This document shows positions 35,374-44,300 of a stretch of 64,000 nucleotides of DNA, piece by piece. Positions within the stretch are counted from its first letter, which is position 1, and every line of letters begins with the position of its first letter. A program made the translations under genes and the position numbers. Source of the DNA: Aradus depressus (taxonomy: Eukaryota; Arthropoda; Insecta; Hemiptera; Aradidae); NCBI GenBank assembly GCA_963662175.1, contig OY759223.1, forward strand, positions 7,597,549-7,661,548, given 5' to 3'. Under the pieces are notes generated by a model, which had not been told where the DNA came from, did no database searches, and saw only the letters and a list, made by a program, of their open reading frames with translations.

Positions 35374-36501
35374 CCGATAAAATTATTAAAGAAATGTCTT
35401 GAATTGAGTTTAATATATGCAAATTCAACTACACTTTACCATAATCGAAGATTACACCATTTTCTATATGCATTCATTGAAGGACCTTATCTAGAAAAAC
35501 ATTTCAATAAATGCAGTTTAAAAGAGAAGAATGAAGAGCTGCTTGTAGCAGCCTGGCCTTCATTGAGTACGGATATCTAAACTCAACTGCAAAAAACCAA
35601 AAGTCATTGCAACGAGGACATGTAGGCTTTTGTCGATACGGAAGTAGGGGCGCCGGTAGCTCAGTGGTATGCGTGCTTGTCTTCTGAGCTCAAGAACGTG
35701 GGTTCGAAACCCGACCAAGGCCCTTAGTTTATTTTATCTAGGAGGTAAAATAAACTTGAGCACGCCGTCCTTCGGATGGGACGTTAAGCGATGGTCCTGA
35801 GCCTGTATGATGTCGGGTACTCGTTAAAGACCCCTGCCCTAGATGAATAAAAATGTAGGACTCCCACAGTAGAGTCGGGCTCATGTCCACCAGAGTGACG
35901 AAAGAGCGCTCTGGTAGTAGGCAGTATGACCTCGAAGTTAAAGCCCGGGCATGAGTCAACCTCGATTCGGAAGTCAATGTCACCATGGCAACGAGGAGAT
36001 GTAAAAACAAATGTGACAATTACAACAACGTACCTATTATCCAGGAAATTTGAGCTTGTTGATTTGGCTCCAAGTTATTGTAGTTATTGGGATAACATTG
36101 ATGTAGAGAATAAATGAAATTATTTTCAAAAACCGAAAATTCCCGTTATTTTTTGAACACACCTCGTACATACAAAGGGGTCGTGTGATGGTAAAAAAAT
36201 AAAAGGAACGCTATAGCTGGGAAACCGTTATAAGCAGATACGATTTACTGTGTTTGTCTTTCTATTTATATATTTTTTTATTTACTTAATGTATATTATT
36301 GATTTTTAGGTGATAAAACTTCGTGAAGAGGTGAAGAGACTTCAGAAAAAATCAGCAGCTCTTCCTCATGTCCGAGTAGTATCGAAACATGAAATAAACA
36401 ATTGTTTTGGGAAATCGGGGAAAATGAAGCCAACATTATCGGTGACAATGACACGCCTTATGAGAAATATACAACGGATTCAGAGCAACATACGGACCTG
36501 A
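23526..36501 (+). CDS. CEP57: CEP57-type centrosomal protein, 3' half (5 exons)
   Basis: Exons at 23526-23772, 26255-26374 (or 26408), 32504-32665, 34024-34138 and 36310-36501. The product has a basic region (RKKKSRS, KQKRKG), the signature FVVGRSTTKSHNLG, a predicted coiled coil running from LKTVFVNLHKEF to LREEVKRLQKK, and a tail with RLMRNIQRIQSNIRT. This order matches the Cep57 microtubule-binding domain, where FVxGxSTSPSHS precedes LSEVLQxLQDEFG and a final LL.xMQ.IQ.SL segment. Family role: CEP57 and CEP57L1 organise pericentriolar material and bind microtubules. The N-terminal exons are not seen and may lie upstream of the window. The join from exon 26255 to 32504 is in phase only if the weaker donor at 26375 is used, or if a small exon was missed. 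AATAAA at 36597. Confidence 0.82.
23782..24134 (-). mobile_element. Type-1 SINE, full length
   Basis: tRNA-like head with A box (inverse of GTAGCTCAGTG) and B box GGTTCAAACCC, body, and a tail of (TTAGG)-type repeats. It starts about 8 bp after the GTGAGT donor of the CEP57 exon. Confidence 0.88.
24540..24870 (+). repeat. Degenerate GAGGAGGTAGTCA-type minisatellite
   Basis: AGAGGAGGTAGnC, CTCnTTCAGCTA and related words recur every 40-50 bp with drift. No open frame. Confidence 0.5.
25532..26093. mobile_element. MITE with CAGGGGCGTAGCCAGG termini
   Basis: CAGGGGCGTAGCCAGG at the left and CCTGGCTACGCCCCTG at the right, each next to a long G or C run. TAT flanks both ends, but a longer duplication is not visible. 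A related single end occurs at 9197. Superfamily uncertain. Confidence 0.7.
25746..25897. mobile_element. piggyBac-like MITE (TTAA flanks), nested
   Basis: TTAA at 25742-25745 and 25898-25901 flank a 152-bp palindromic sequence whose arms (about 54 bp) begin AGCTGA/GCTGAC followed by TTTACATG. TTAA is the piggyBac target. It lies inside the 25532-26093 element. Confidence 0.62.
26255..26374 (+). CDS. CEP57: CEP57 exon (FVVGRSTTKSH signature)
   Basis: A TTTGTAG acceptor; the first T completes the Gly codon left by the previous exon. Encodes KEIPFVVGRSTTKSHNLG, then IQETLSLMKK, matching the Cep57 family signature. End 26374 (AGAG/GTACTC) keeps phase with the next known exon. A second donor at 26409 (CAA/GTATCT) would need an unseen exon. 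Confidence 0.75.
26452..26960 (+). repeat. Dispersed repeat R, long copy
   Basis: TATAGGGGAAGTTATGTAGT, GGAATTTCATGATTTCCGAT, TAATAACTGCCGATG blocks, ending in a G run (26947-26962). Same block order as 37826-38405. Confidence 0.62.
26983..27086 (+). mobile_element. Type-1 SINE, body fragment
   Basis: ACCTTCGGATGGGACGTTTA to GGGCATGAGTGACAATAACT; the head is missing. Confidence 0.65.
27148..27250 (-). mobile_element. Type-1 SINE, head fragment
   Basis: Inverse of the head and GCCGTCCTTCGGATGAG box. Faces the fragment at 26983. Confidence 0.62.
28240..29470 (-). pseudogene. Jockey-like LINE C-terminus, split by the 28362-29244 insertion
   Basis: Minus reading of 29470-29246 gives ELWGSTKPSHSYRIQTLQSR with stops and frame changes. 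Minus reading of 28350-28240 continues RLAKRTLPNVHVQRLRRQWP, then RDLL. ELWG and RRLRRxxPxDL are C-terminal marks of Jockey-like RTs. A second copy lies at 58480-58700. Confidence 0.6.
28362..29244 (+). mobile_element. Jockey/I-like LINE 3' fragment, inserted in another LINE
   Basis: Frame 28380-28694 reads VMNSFLRFIFGLPRHSSIT, then NSLWNSLPLQI, typical of LINE C-termini. A 107-bp piece (28574-28680) is tandemly repeated at 28681-28787 and duplicates the NSLWNSLPLQ end. The 3' UTR closes with GGGGACGAAAGTCCCAGAAT, AATAAAG and TTTCATTTCATTT. It splits an opposite-strand LINE. Confidence 0.7.
29627..29941 (+). mobile_element. Type-1 SINE, 5' truncated
   Basis: Starts at the B box (GGTTCGAAACC) and runs to a (CCTAA)n tail of four units. 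Confidence 0.82.
30000..30600. other. CEP57 intron, unclassified
   Basis: 30300-30560 is GC-richer than its surroundings and holds CTGAGGAAGTCTC...GAGACAGGATACC, a decayed relative of the CTGANGA-hairpin motif. No frame. Confidence 0.35.
30639..30980 (+). mobile_element. Type-1 SINE, full length with TSD
   Basis: AAAGATGGAGTT at 30627-30638 and 30981-30992. A box GTAGCTCAGTGG, a degenerate B box GGTTCGTAGCC, tail AACCTAACCT. Inserted in a foldback element. Confidence 0.92.
31008..31505. repeat. Foldback element (split), CEP57 intron
   Basis: Inverted arms: GGGCCTACAAACATGGGG and TGTGTTGATAAACATTACTG near 31010-31100, returning at 31390-31475 with long G and C runs. Outer ends TAGGAATATTGAGGGTCAG (30607) and its inverse (about 32311-32335) belong to the same element, split by a SINE and by the hAT MITE. 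Carries CTGATGA-hairpin-GAAAC at 31476-31504. Same family as 50053-50409. Confidence 0.7.
31519..32270. mobile_element. hAT-type MITE with 8-bp target duplication
   Basis: Termini TAGGGATGGGTATCGA and TCGATACCCATCCCTA are exact inverted repeats, flanked by ATTTGAAT at 31511-31518 and 32271-32278. Eight-bp duplications are the hAT mark. Inside is a second inverted pair (about 31838-31873 and 32064-32098). It is inserted in a foldback element in a CEP57 intron. Confidence 0.88.
32504..32665 (+). CDS. CEP57: CEP57 exon (start of microtubule-binding coiled coil)
   Basis: Lies between TTAAAGCAG and GTAAGT, open in one frame only. Encodes EPKKIGDKLTEAQ... and LKTVFVNLHKEFAGLME, aligned with the LSEVLQ.LQDEFG.M helix of Cep57. 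Confidence 0.8.
32740..32965 (-). repeat. Dispersed repeat R, minus copy
   Basis: GGTGAATCACTGACTATGTA and GCAAGAATTAATCAATTACG are the inverse of the right end of 37826-38405. Confidence 0.55.
33344..33905 (-). pseudogene. Penelope-like element, GIY-YIG endonuclease remnant
   Basis: The minus frame from 33730 encodes KSGVYSLECATCSQLYIGQA, then RRFKDRIKEHTAEIK and FATHIIDNSHTF, the GIY-YIG endonuclease of Penelope-like retroelements (VYSL...LYIG). Upstream, about 33900-33770, NFMNKLTKLEKQNKVSNRW and the linker to it are frameshifted near an A-run. The RT domain is absent. It lies opposite in orientation to CEP57, in its intron. Confidence 0.85.
34024..34138 (+). CDS. CEP57: CEP57 exon (coiled coil)
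   Basis: The first base completes the Glu codon split after 32665. Encodes TLEKLKKNKSDHKK and ENILSKKEMEISVMMGLYNE, a charged amphipathic helix. Ends at a consensus GTAAGT in phase 0. Confidence 0.82.
34556..34832 (+). mobile_element. Type-1 SINE, decayed
   Basis: GATGTAGCTCAGATGTAGCG head, body box CACGCCGTCCTTCTGATG, tail ACAATAACTAACTC. Confidence 0.72.
34905..35305. repeat. Foldback, about 130-bp arms
   Basis: GAGGCGTTGCGAAAGAGAAG and GGGCGAACTCAACA at 35011-35043 return inverted at 35177-35209. The outer arms around TTTCTTGCGTGCGG also match. The small minus frame inside is a by-product. Confidence 0.75.
35309..35388. repeat. (AT)n microsatellite inside a palindrome
   Basis: About 44 bp of alternating AT flanked by AATTTTATCGGACA and TGTCCGATAAAATT. 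Confidence 0.8.
35647..35959 (+). mobile_element. Type-1 SINE, near full length
   Basis: Full head and body. CGATACGGAAGT before and CGATTCGGAAGT after are a probable target duplication with one difference. Confidence 0.85.
36310..36501 (+). CDS. CEP57: CEP57 terminal exon and stop
   Basis: Follows a TTTTTAG acceptor in phase 0, encodes VIKLREEVKRLQKKS and a C-terminal MTRLMRNIQRIQSNIRT, then TGA. The last block resembles the LL.DMQ.IQ.SL end of vertebrate CEP57. An AATAAA signal lies 96 bp downstream. Confidence 0.85.
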   Translation: MIKLREEVKRLQKKSAALPHVRVVSKHEINNCFGKSGKMKPTLSVTMTRLMRNIQRIQSNIRT

Positions 36502-36596
36502 ACACCTGAAAAAAGGGGGGCTCTAATATTGATGTACACAATTTCATTTATATTCGTTGTATGAATTTATTGTAAAAGTTGTTATATAATATTGGC

Positions 36597-36602
36597 AATA
36601 AA
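36597..36602 (+). terminator. Polyadenylation signal of CEP57
   Basis: Canonical AATAAA about 95 bp after the CEP57 stop codon, in a short AT-rich 3' UTR. Confidence 0.6.
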
Positions 36603-36609
36603 ATTTTGG

Positions 36610-37825
36610 AATGACTTGACAAAAAAAACGTTTAAAGTTGCACGTTTTTGTTCCGAGAACTACTTGACGTATCAAAAATCTGTTTGCACAGTTCTTCCTT
36701 GTTTCTTTAGTACTTTAATAAAATGTAATGAAACTTAAGGTTCAAAATTGAACCCCGCCCTTCGAAGGGCTGTTTGAGCCATTAAAAGGGTCATTTTTGT
36801 CTTTTCGAGGACGCCATACTATAGCTCTCGGCGAGTGCTACAACTTTAGTCCTACGCACAATTTTGATATCTCTAACCGTTTAGGAGTTATTTCACTTGT
36901 GGCCCGCTTATCTGGGCCACCCTGTATATATAATTATACAAATATAAATTATATATAATTGAAACTGAAAAAAAGAACCTACATCGATCGATTTCATGTA
37001 TAAATAAAGAATAAGTACTATATTTTTAATAAAGAGCTTTTATTAAAATTTTCTACACCTTACTCATTTGTAAATGATTTTAGATTAAAGGCGAGTATAA
37101 AATACATTATGAAATAAATAAATATAATCTTTCAAATATTAATATTTATAAAAATTTTATAATAAAAATTAACAGTGATTGTATACAATAAACAAGTACA
37201 ACAGATTTGGTCTCCATGGGAGGCGATAAGTTGAAAACAGATTAATATAAATTCTTCAATGAAAGTAAATAATTTTTAAAAAAAGTATTATTATTTGTAA
37301 AAACAAATAGAATGTGTTGAAAACTTTTTTTTTTATAAAATATACATTTAAAATACTTCAACATTTATAAAAATAAAATTATCAAACAAATTCAATTATC
37401 ACATCAACATTTTCATGCAAATTTGAATATATGGAGAACCTGTATACATTTTTTTTTTGTATCTAATCATTTATTCAATAAATAAACATAAAATTATTTA
37501 AATGTATTACAAAAAAAAAAGAGTTATAACAAAAATGTATAACATTTAAAATGGAGTCAATCTATAATATTTAGGAAGACTTCTCCCTGTTAGACTTGAC
37601 AAACAGTATTACAACCTATATAAGGATTTAACAAGTTGATATGTATTTGGAATATACTTGAGAAATTTGGTGGAAAATCTAGAACATTACGAAAAAAGGG
37701 AGTACAATATTTTTCTGACGGTTTCAAAAACAATAAATAGTTTATAAGGAAACATTATAGAGCAGCTTCTCAAACCATGGCACGGGTACTACAAGCAGTA
37801 AGACAAGAATTATTCAATTTTTCCT
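36610..37825. other. AT-rich spacer after CEP57
   Basis: 36770-36925 contains GGGCTGTTTGAGCCATTAAA and ends CTGGGCCACCCTGTATATAT, like a mariner-type terminus in inverse. No partner end was found. Confidence 0.4.
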
Positions 37826-38405
37826 TAGCGAAGTATAGGGGAAGTTATCGGTCCGAAATTCCATGCGGAATTTTCAACGTAATTTCATGTTTTCCGATCT
37901 CCTGATTCAAAAAAATTAAAGGTTTGTGTTTCTGTGAACATGATAATTCCAAATAAAATGAACATATCGAAAAGAAATTTTTATATGCGAATCTAGAAGC
38001 CTCTAAGAATGACATTTAATGATTTTCAACCAAATCGACCAAAAGGAAGAGAGGGGAAAGGGGGGGGGGGGGGGGGGTGCTTAACATAAAGTAGCATAAA
38101 CTCTGATAACTGCCGCCATAATGAATATATTGACACAAAATGTGTTCATTTAAAATCCTATAAAGGGCACCTATTAGTTCTCAGCGGATTCAGTTGAGGA
38201 GAGGGGGGGAGTTAACTCGAAATTCCCAATAACTGCCGATGTGAATGGATCGACAAAAAATTTATTATAAGGATTCAGAAGCCACTATGTAAGTAAATAT
38301 TGAGTTTTAGCACAAACAATCGATTGACTTTGGAGGGAGAGCAACAACATAATTGATTAATTTGTGCTGGGGAAGTACATAACCGGTGATTCACCAACGA
38401 TTTTC
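37826..38405 (+). repeat. Dispersed repeat R, most complete copy
   Basis: AGCGAAGTATAGGGGAAGTT to ACCGGTGATTCACCAACG, about 580 bp, with a G run (38058-38077). No ORF. Its right part is repeated at 57690-57915. Confidence 0.65.
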
Positions 38406-38902
38406 TTTACGTTGCAACTAAATTGCATATTTTGTTTATACATAATAATTCGATAAAACTGTTCATTTATCAATCAAGAAATAATCTTGTTTTAAAATGG
38501 AATGTCTTTTTTTTTTGTCAATCCTTCATTAACCTAAGCCCCATAACCAAATATCATTAGGCCGGCTTTATTTCACGAATGAAAACATTTGTATGGGATG
38601 TTAACTGTTATGTTTGAACATAATACAAATATTAATATAACAATTATTACATTTCGATAGTGAACTATATTGTTATATTCTGAGTAGAAATACATCTTCC
38701 TTTTCTATAAATCTGTTATTTACTTTTCAATAATTGCAATCTTTGAATATGAGTTTATAGTTAAATTACTAACAAATACCAAAAATAAAAACAAAGAACT
38801 ATAACTTTTATATTGTCTGATTCTCAAAAAATATAAACATAAAGTGTACCGGTTTCGGCCGGGTTTATAGAAAAAGAAACTAAAGAATATCCCCAATTAA
38901 AG

Positions 38903-39233
38903 GAGGGCGCCGGAAGCTCAGTGGTATGCGTGCTTGTCTTCTGAGCTCAAGATCGTGGGTTCGAAACCTGACCGAGGCCCTTAGTTTATTTTATCTGGGA
39001 GGTAAAATAAACTTAAGCACGCCGTCCTTCGAATGGGACGTTAAGCGATGGTCCCGAGCCTGTACGATGTCAGGTACTCGTTAAAGACCCCTGCCCTAGG
39101 TGAATAAAAATTTAGGACTCCCACAGTAGAGTCGGGCTCATGTCCACTAGTGTGATGAAAGAGCGCTCTGGTAGTAGGCGATATGACCTCGTAGTTAAAG
39201 CCCGGGCATGAGTCATAAAACCTAAACTAACCT
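38903..39233 (+). mobile_element. Type-1 SINE, full length
   Basis: GGGCGCCGGAAGCTCAGTGG head, B box GGTTCGAAACC, tail CCTAAACTAACCT. Confidence 0.87.
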
Positions 39234-39281
39234 CCTCATTAAAGTATTTCTTGGTGGTAGACGGATTTAGTGGACTTACTT

Positions 39282-39685
39282 GTTAAATAAGTAACACAGA
39301 TGTATCAGTCCAACATAGTTTAATTTTTTACTAGTTTCGTCAAAATGACATCTTCAGGTGGTGAATCTGAACATACATAAACCAAATTAGTCTAGAATTT
39401 ACGAGCATTCACAGCTTATGTCAATCATTAATAATAAATGTTAAAAAAAAAAACAATGCAATTACCGATAATTTTTGCGAGTTATTTAAATATATTTTTA
39501 TGTAATTGCATTGTTTTTTTTAACATTTATTATTAATGATTGACATAAGCTGTGAATGCTCGTAAATTCTAGACTAATTTGGTTTATGTATGTTCAGATT
39601 TACCAAGGGAAGATGTCAGATTGACGAAACTAGTTGTGGTAAAAAATTAAACTATGTTAGACTGATACATCTGTATTACTTATTT
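39282..39685. repeat. Foldback element, about 180-bp arms
   Basis: ACAGATGTATCAGTCCAACA returns inverted as TGTTAGACTGATACATCTGT, and the inner arms (CATTCACAGCTTATGTCAAT) match. Carries the CTGAAGATGTCA...GACGAAACTAG motif. A related single end occurs at 25440-25530. Confidence 0.82.
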
Positions 39686-39717
39686 AAAGAATGGGGTTTA
39701 TGGTAAAATACATAATA

Positions 39718-39868
39718 TTTATAAGGAAGAAATAAGGACCATATAACATAATAATATCATGTTATTTGGTCCTTATTTCTTATAAATATTAACTTGGTGG
39801 CAATCAAACAATTGATATTATATATTATATAATATCCATTGTTTGATTGCCACCAAGTTAATATACTG
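39718..39868. repeat. Two adjacent hairpins
   Basis: AAGAAATAAGGACCA returns as TGGTCCTTATTTCTT (39725-39782). TTAACTTGGTGGCAATCAAA returns as TTTGATTGCCACCAAGTTAA (39790-39863). Possibly one element with two foldbacks. Confidence 0.6.
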
Positions 39869-40278
39869 TGTATTTTTATAATTAAAAGTGTACGCATTTT
39901 TATACTTTGATATTTCTTATATATAATATCTATAGACACAGGGAATAAGTTGTTAAGTCGTAAAATGCCCAAAATGAGTTAAGTGTACTGTGATCATCTC
40001 CCAAGCCATCTGCGCACTGAAGAAGTTGGGAGCTCAGGACTCTAATACTTTTAGAATTATAAAGATGAGGGTTTCTTGGTATCTCGTTAAATTGTGTATG
40101 TTCTCGGTTAAATCAACTTAATTTACTTTTTTGAGGAATCATTCACAAGAACTGCATTTAACCATTTATTCACTATGGCAGACTATTCCAAGTGAAGAGG
40201 GTGTTTTCGGTTAAATCAACTTTAGAGAGGCATCATTCACGAGTATTTCAAAAAGTATGGCTAATATTTAGATAAGTA

Positions 40279-40412
40279 ACTTCTAAGTTGAGAAACGCGG
40301 ACATATTGTGGAAACTTGTAATAAATAAATAAAACAAACTTATTTTTGAAATATTGTCTATCTTTAGTGGAATAGACAATATTTCAAAAATAAGTTTGTT
40401 TTATTTATTTAG
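40279..40412. repeat. Foldback, A/T-rich
   Basis: AATAAATAAAACAAACTTATTTTTGAAATATTGTCTAT returns inverted (in parts) after a short loop. A copy of one arm lies at 32990-33060 beside the Penelope fragment. Confidence 0.6.
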
Positions 40413-41127
40413 ATAAGTGATGGGGAATGATTAGGTAACTAAGGGAAAATCCAAGAAAGGATTAACAATATTCATTTTCATTCACTTCTATAGATTTAGA
40501 AGGTATATGATTAATAATGATGCAAACATAATTTATTTATTCCAAAAACTGGATTTACACGATTAATGCAAAAGTAAAAAAGTGCTGCCCTGAAAAGTTA
40601 CGAATTTGGACTTATTATTCCCTGTGACCACAGATATGTATTTTACTATAAACTACATTCTTCATTATTTTTTTTTTTTTAATGTTCTTAGTATTACATT
40701 TTTTTTCATTTTATTATTATTATTATTATTATATTATTGACAAATCAAATATTTGTACAAGTTACGTTGAGGTAAGACTTCCCTAAAGGACAGGGTGTCT
40801 CAGCCTTGGGTAATCTCAGGAAACCTGAGGATTGTATTAAATATGACAACCGAGCAAACTTAAATGTCACTTTTGAACTTTGTTTTGACAATGGTATAAA
40901 CCGAAACCGGTACACTTTTTGTATTATTTAAATACAACGAGTGATTTGTACAACCTTCAATAATCTACCTAACAGAAAAAATTTCACGTATGTTGAAATA
41001 TCTATGACCTTATAATGGAAATGGTCTCAAAAGCGGGACGTCATACAGATATCGAAATATAGATTTCAAATACGGGAAAGAATTCTGTGAAATGCCCAAT
41101 AAAATATCGGTGGAGGGATGCAGATCC

Positions 41128-41326
41128 TCAGGGATTTGAGGGATGTCTCAGTTGACGTACTCTCTTGCGAAGATTGGTCAGATTGTCTGCCATGGCGGAG
41201 GTCATTGCAGAGTCGACAACGTACTGGGGCAACCATCCCCGGATGTTGGAGTTGAGCAACCATCGTACCTCCGTCTCTGCTACGGCCACTTCTCGGAGAG
41301 CCCAGCACCCAGCGCCGTTCTCACCC
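41128..41326 (-). CDS. STARD3: STARD3 exon 12 (START C-terminus, stop)
   Basis: Starts after TTGACAG. The first base completes an Arg codon, giving the join ...NIIR/GENGAGCW. Encodes NIRGWLPQYVVDSAM, the START C-terminal helix region, and stops at TGA (41128-41130). Confidence 0.93.
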
Positions 41327-44300
41327 CTGTCAACAGAACAGAACGTAATCACTATCAATGTTTCAAAAATGGGTAAAAATAGTGTGATGTCCAAAACTCT
41401 TGAAAATAAATCATCAGCGTATACATTGAGCAAACACACCAAATGACAAACGAACGCCAAAAAACGAAGGCGAGTTCGCTACAAGTTCATCAAAATGAAA
41501 TTGATGACTCCAGACGAACCTGGAAGATACTTTCAATTGCTAATATATACGAAACTCCCTTTCGCGAACGAACAACTAATATTCACTGTTCGCCCTCTGG
41601 TATTCGTGCACTTAATTTACACGTCTTTAGATTTGCTATCGACACAGCCAGTTTGCGTTGGGCACATTGCACACGTGGTCGGTGCCTCCCTCCGCCCAAG
41701 ACAATATCATAAAAAAGAAATAAGTACTATAAAGACAGTATTTACTCAGAAACACTTGTTCACCAACGAATGTTCGACAAAGTAATAATAATAATAAATG
41801 TTTTTGCTTGGATATGTTTTAGAAGGGACTTAAAGAGAAAGATAGAACAGGAAAGAGAGAGGCGTCTGTTTCGAAGAATGAAAAAGAGAAATGTCTTGAA
41901 TACCCACATTTAACGTTTCATTACCTTAACCATGTACATGAGAACCACGAGGAAAGAAGTAAAAGACAAGGAACTCGTACTTGGAGGTTGCAGGTTTGAC
42001 CGGGTGGATAGCTTCAAGTACCTGGGGGCCGTTATCACGGAAAGGAACGACGTTAAAGTAGACTTCAAAGCGAGGATAACGGCCGGGAAGATGATGGGTG
42101 TGAGAAGATGGAGACAGGAGGCCGAGGATAGAGAAGAATGGCGGAAGATTGTTGTGGAGGCCCAGGTTCTACAAGGACCATAGCGACAGGGAAAATAAAG
42201 TAAGTAACGTTTCATTAGACTCCACACTGTACGAGTGGCAGGTGCCACTGATGATGACGCCGTTGCTCTGAATCCCGATTCTGTTTGGAAATACAACAAC
42301 GGGAAGACAACGTCTTTTAATTATATGAGAAATCTCTTCCCATAACATCTTTACTATCATATACGAGTTATTCCTCCTACCGGCCCGGACCAAATATATG
42401 CAATCCAATAAATTGTATATTATCTACATAAAATGATAATTTGATATTTGAAAATTGAAATTTTTCCAGAGATGTCTTCTTTTTTTCACAATATTTCGGG
42501 CACTTCCAAGTCTCTTTCATAGTGAAGAGATGTGAAAATATCCCGAAATATTGCCAAAAAAAAGAAAAAGAAAGACACCTCTGGAAAAAAATGCCGGAAA
42601 TAATCAACATAGTAACAACCCAGGGAAGTTTAAGAAACACAAGAAAAATATAATTCAACGTCCTGTCTATGTGGAGAGAATGAAGTTTATATCTTGAAAC
42701 ACCAGCCACGGTTATAAGACAAAGACATCATGACTCAAATTTGGCATCGCCACGGTTCCTACGAAGAGTACTGACCTGATGATATTTTTCTTCGAGGGGT
42801 AGAAAGAATCGTCGACAGACCTGGATGCAAGGATATGGAAGCCGTTAAGTTGGTCGCAGTGACGGACCAGAACGAAGTCCCGACTGGAGACTAGCCCCCG
42901 CCCCGCCTCTGCCGACATCAGGTATACTATGTCTGAGGAGACGCTCAAATTCTACACAGAGGCACAAATATATACAAACAAAAGTTAAATTCATCTCACA
43001 AAAATAGATAATTTCTGACTAAGTTGAGAATACAAAAGGCGTTAAAACTAAAATAATTGTAGATTGAAAAGTGCGCACCCCTTGATCTTACCACCTAAAG
43101 CGCAAAATAAATGAAATTATAGATTATTAGAATTATAACTTTAGAATTCAAAGAAAATTATGCAATCCAATAATATATGAATTGACGGGGTTAGAAATAA
43201 AATGGTCCAAGTGACATTTTTGAAAATTTTTCGTTAAGTGCATAATCGGGTACAAAAAAGATAGTTCGGTTCAGGAAAAAAGTTGTACAAGTGAAATCCT
43301 AGCCAGTGCTGAGATCTAGTGGCAAATCACTTATTCCATTTTGGTGACATGAACAAGTAACTTAAACATATCATCAATAGTGACCTTGAAATAAAGATTT
43401 TTATTCAATTTTCTGGTTTGCTAACAGCAACTTTAACCATAAAAGCAGAAGACAAAATATTTCCGGTTTCGATAAATTATAGATTTTTTAAATCAGTTTA
43501 GAACTTAATGCACCTTCGTCTCCCCTACCCTGTACAAGGGAAGTGGGGGCTGGAGAGTGGGTCAGGGGTACACCGCCAGCGACCATCAGGCGATCCTGTT
43601 CGAGGTGTACCCTGTCAAGAGACTCGAAGAGGAGACAGAGGGTTAGGCTCACCCCACTGGAACGTTAGGGACTTCCAGATGGACACCTTCAATCAGGCAC
43701 TGGAGCTATGGCCGCCTGAGACTAACAGCGCCGGCGCAGGGAGTGCCGCCGAGCAGGTAGAGGCCGTCATGCTCTGGCTCTCCCGTGCGTGCGACGTCAC
43801 CATGCGAGTCAGCAAGGGTTGCATCAGGGGCCCACCGGCATATTGGTGGAGTGACACCATCGCAGCTCTACGCAATGAATGCCACTCCGTCAGGCGCCAG
43901 TACCAAAGGGCAAGGAAAAGGAATGGGGGTAGCGCGGAAGTGCTCCGGCAAAAGTTCGCCGAGGCCAGGCGAAACCTGCGCAAGGAGATTCAGAAGAGCA
44001 AGAGAACCTGCTGGACGGAGCTGTGTGCCGAGTTGAACGCAGACCCATGGGGTAGGGCTTACAAGATCGTGACCAAGAAGCTCCACAAGAGCCAGCCAAA
44101 GATGGAGCCAGGGGAGGTCCAGAACATCGTGGAATGCCTCTTCCCCTGCAGCGGCGTGGCAACATTAGAGATGGATGAAGGCGGGCCAAACGACATCCCC
44201 CCTGTCACAAGAGAGGAAATTGAAAGAGCCTGTCGACACGTCGGTGCCAACAAGGCACCCGGGCTGGATAAAATCCCAAACCGAGCCCTGAAAGCAGCAA

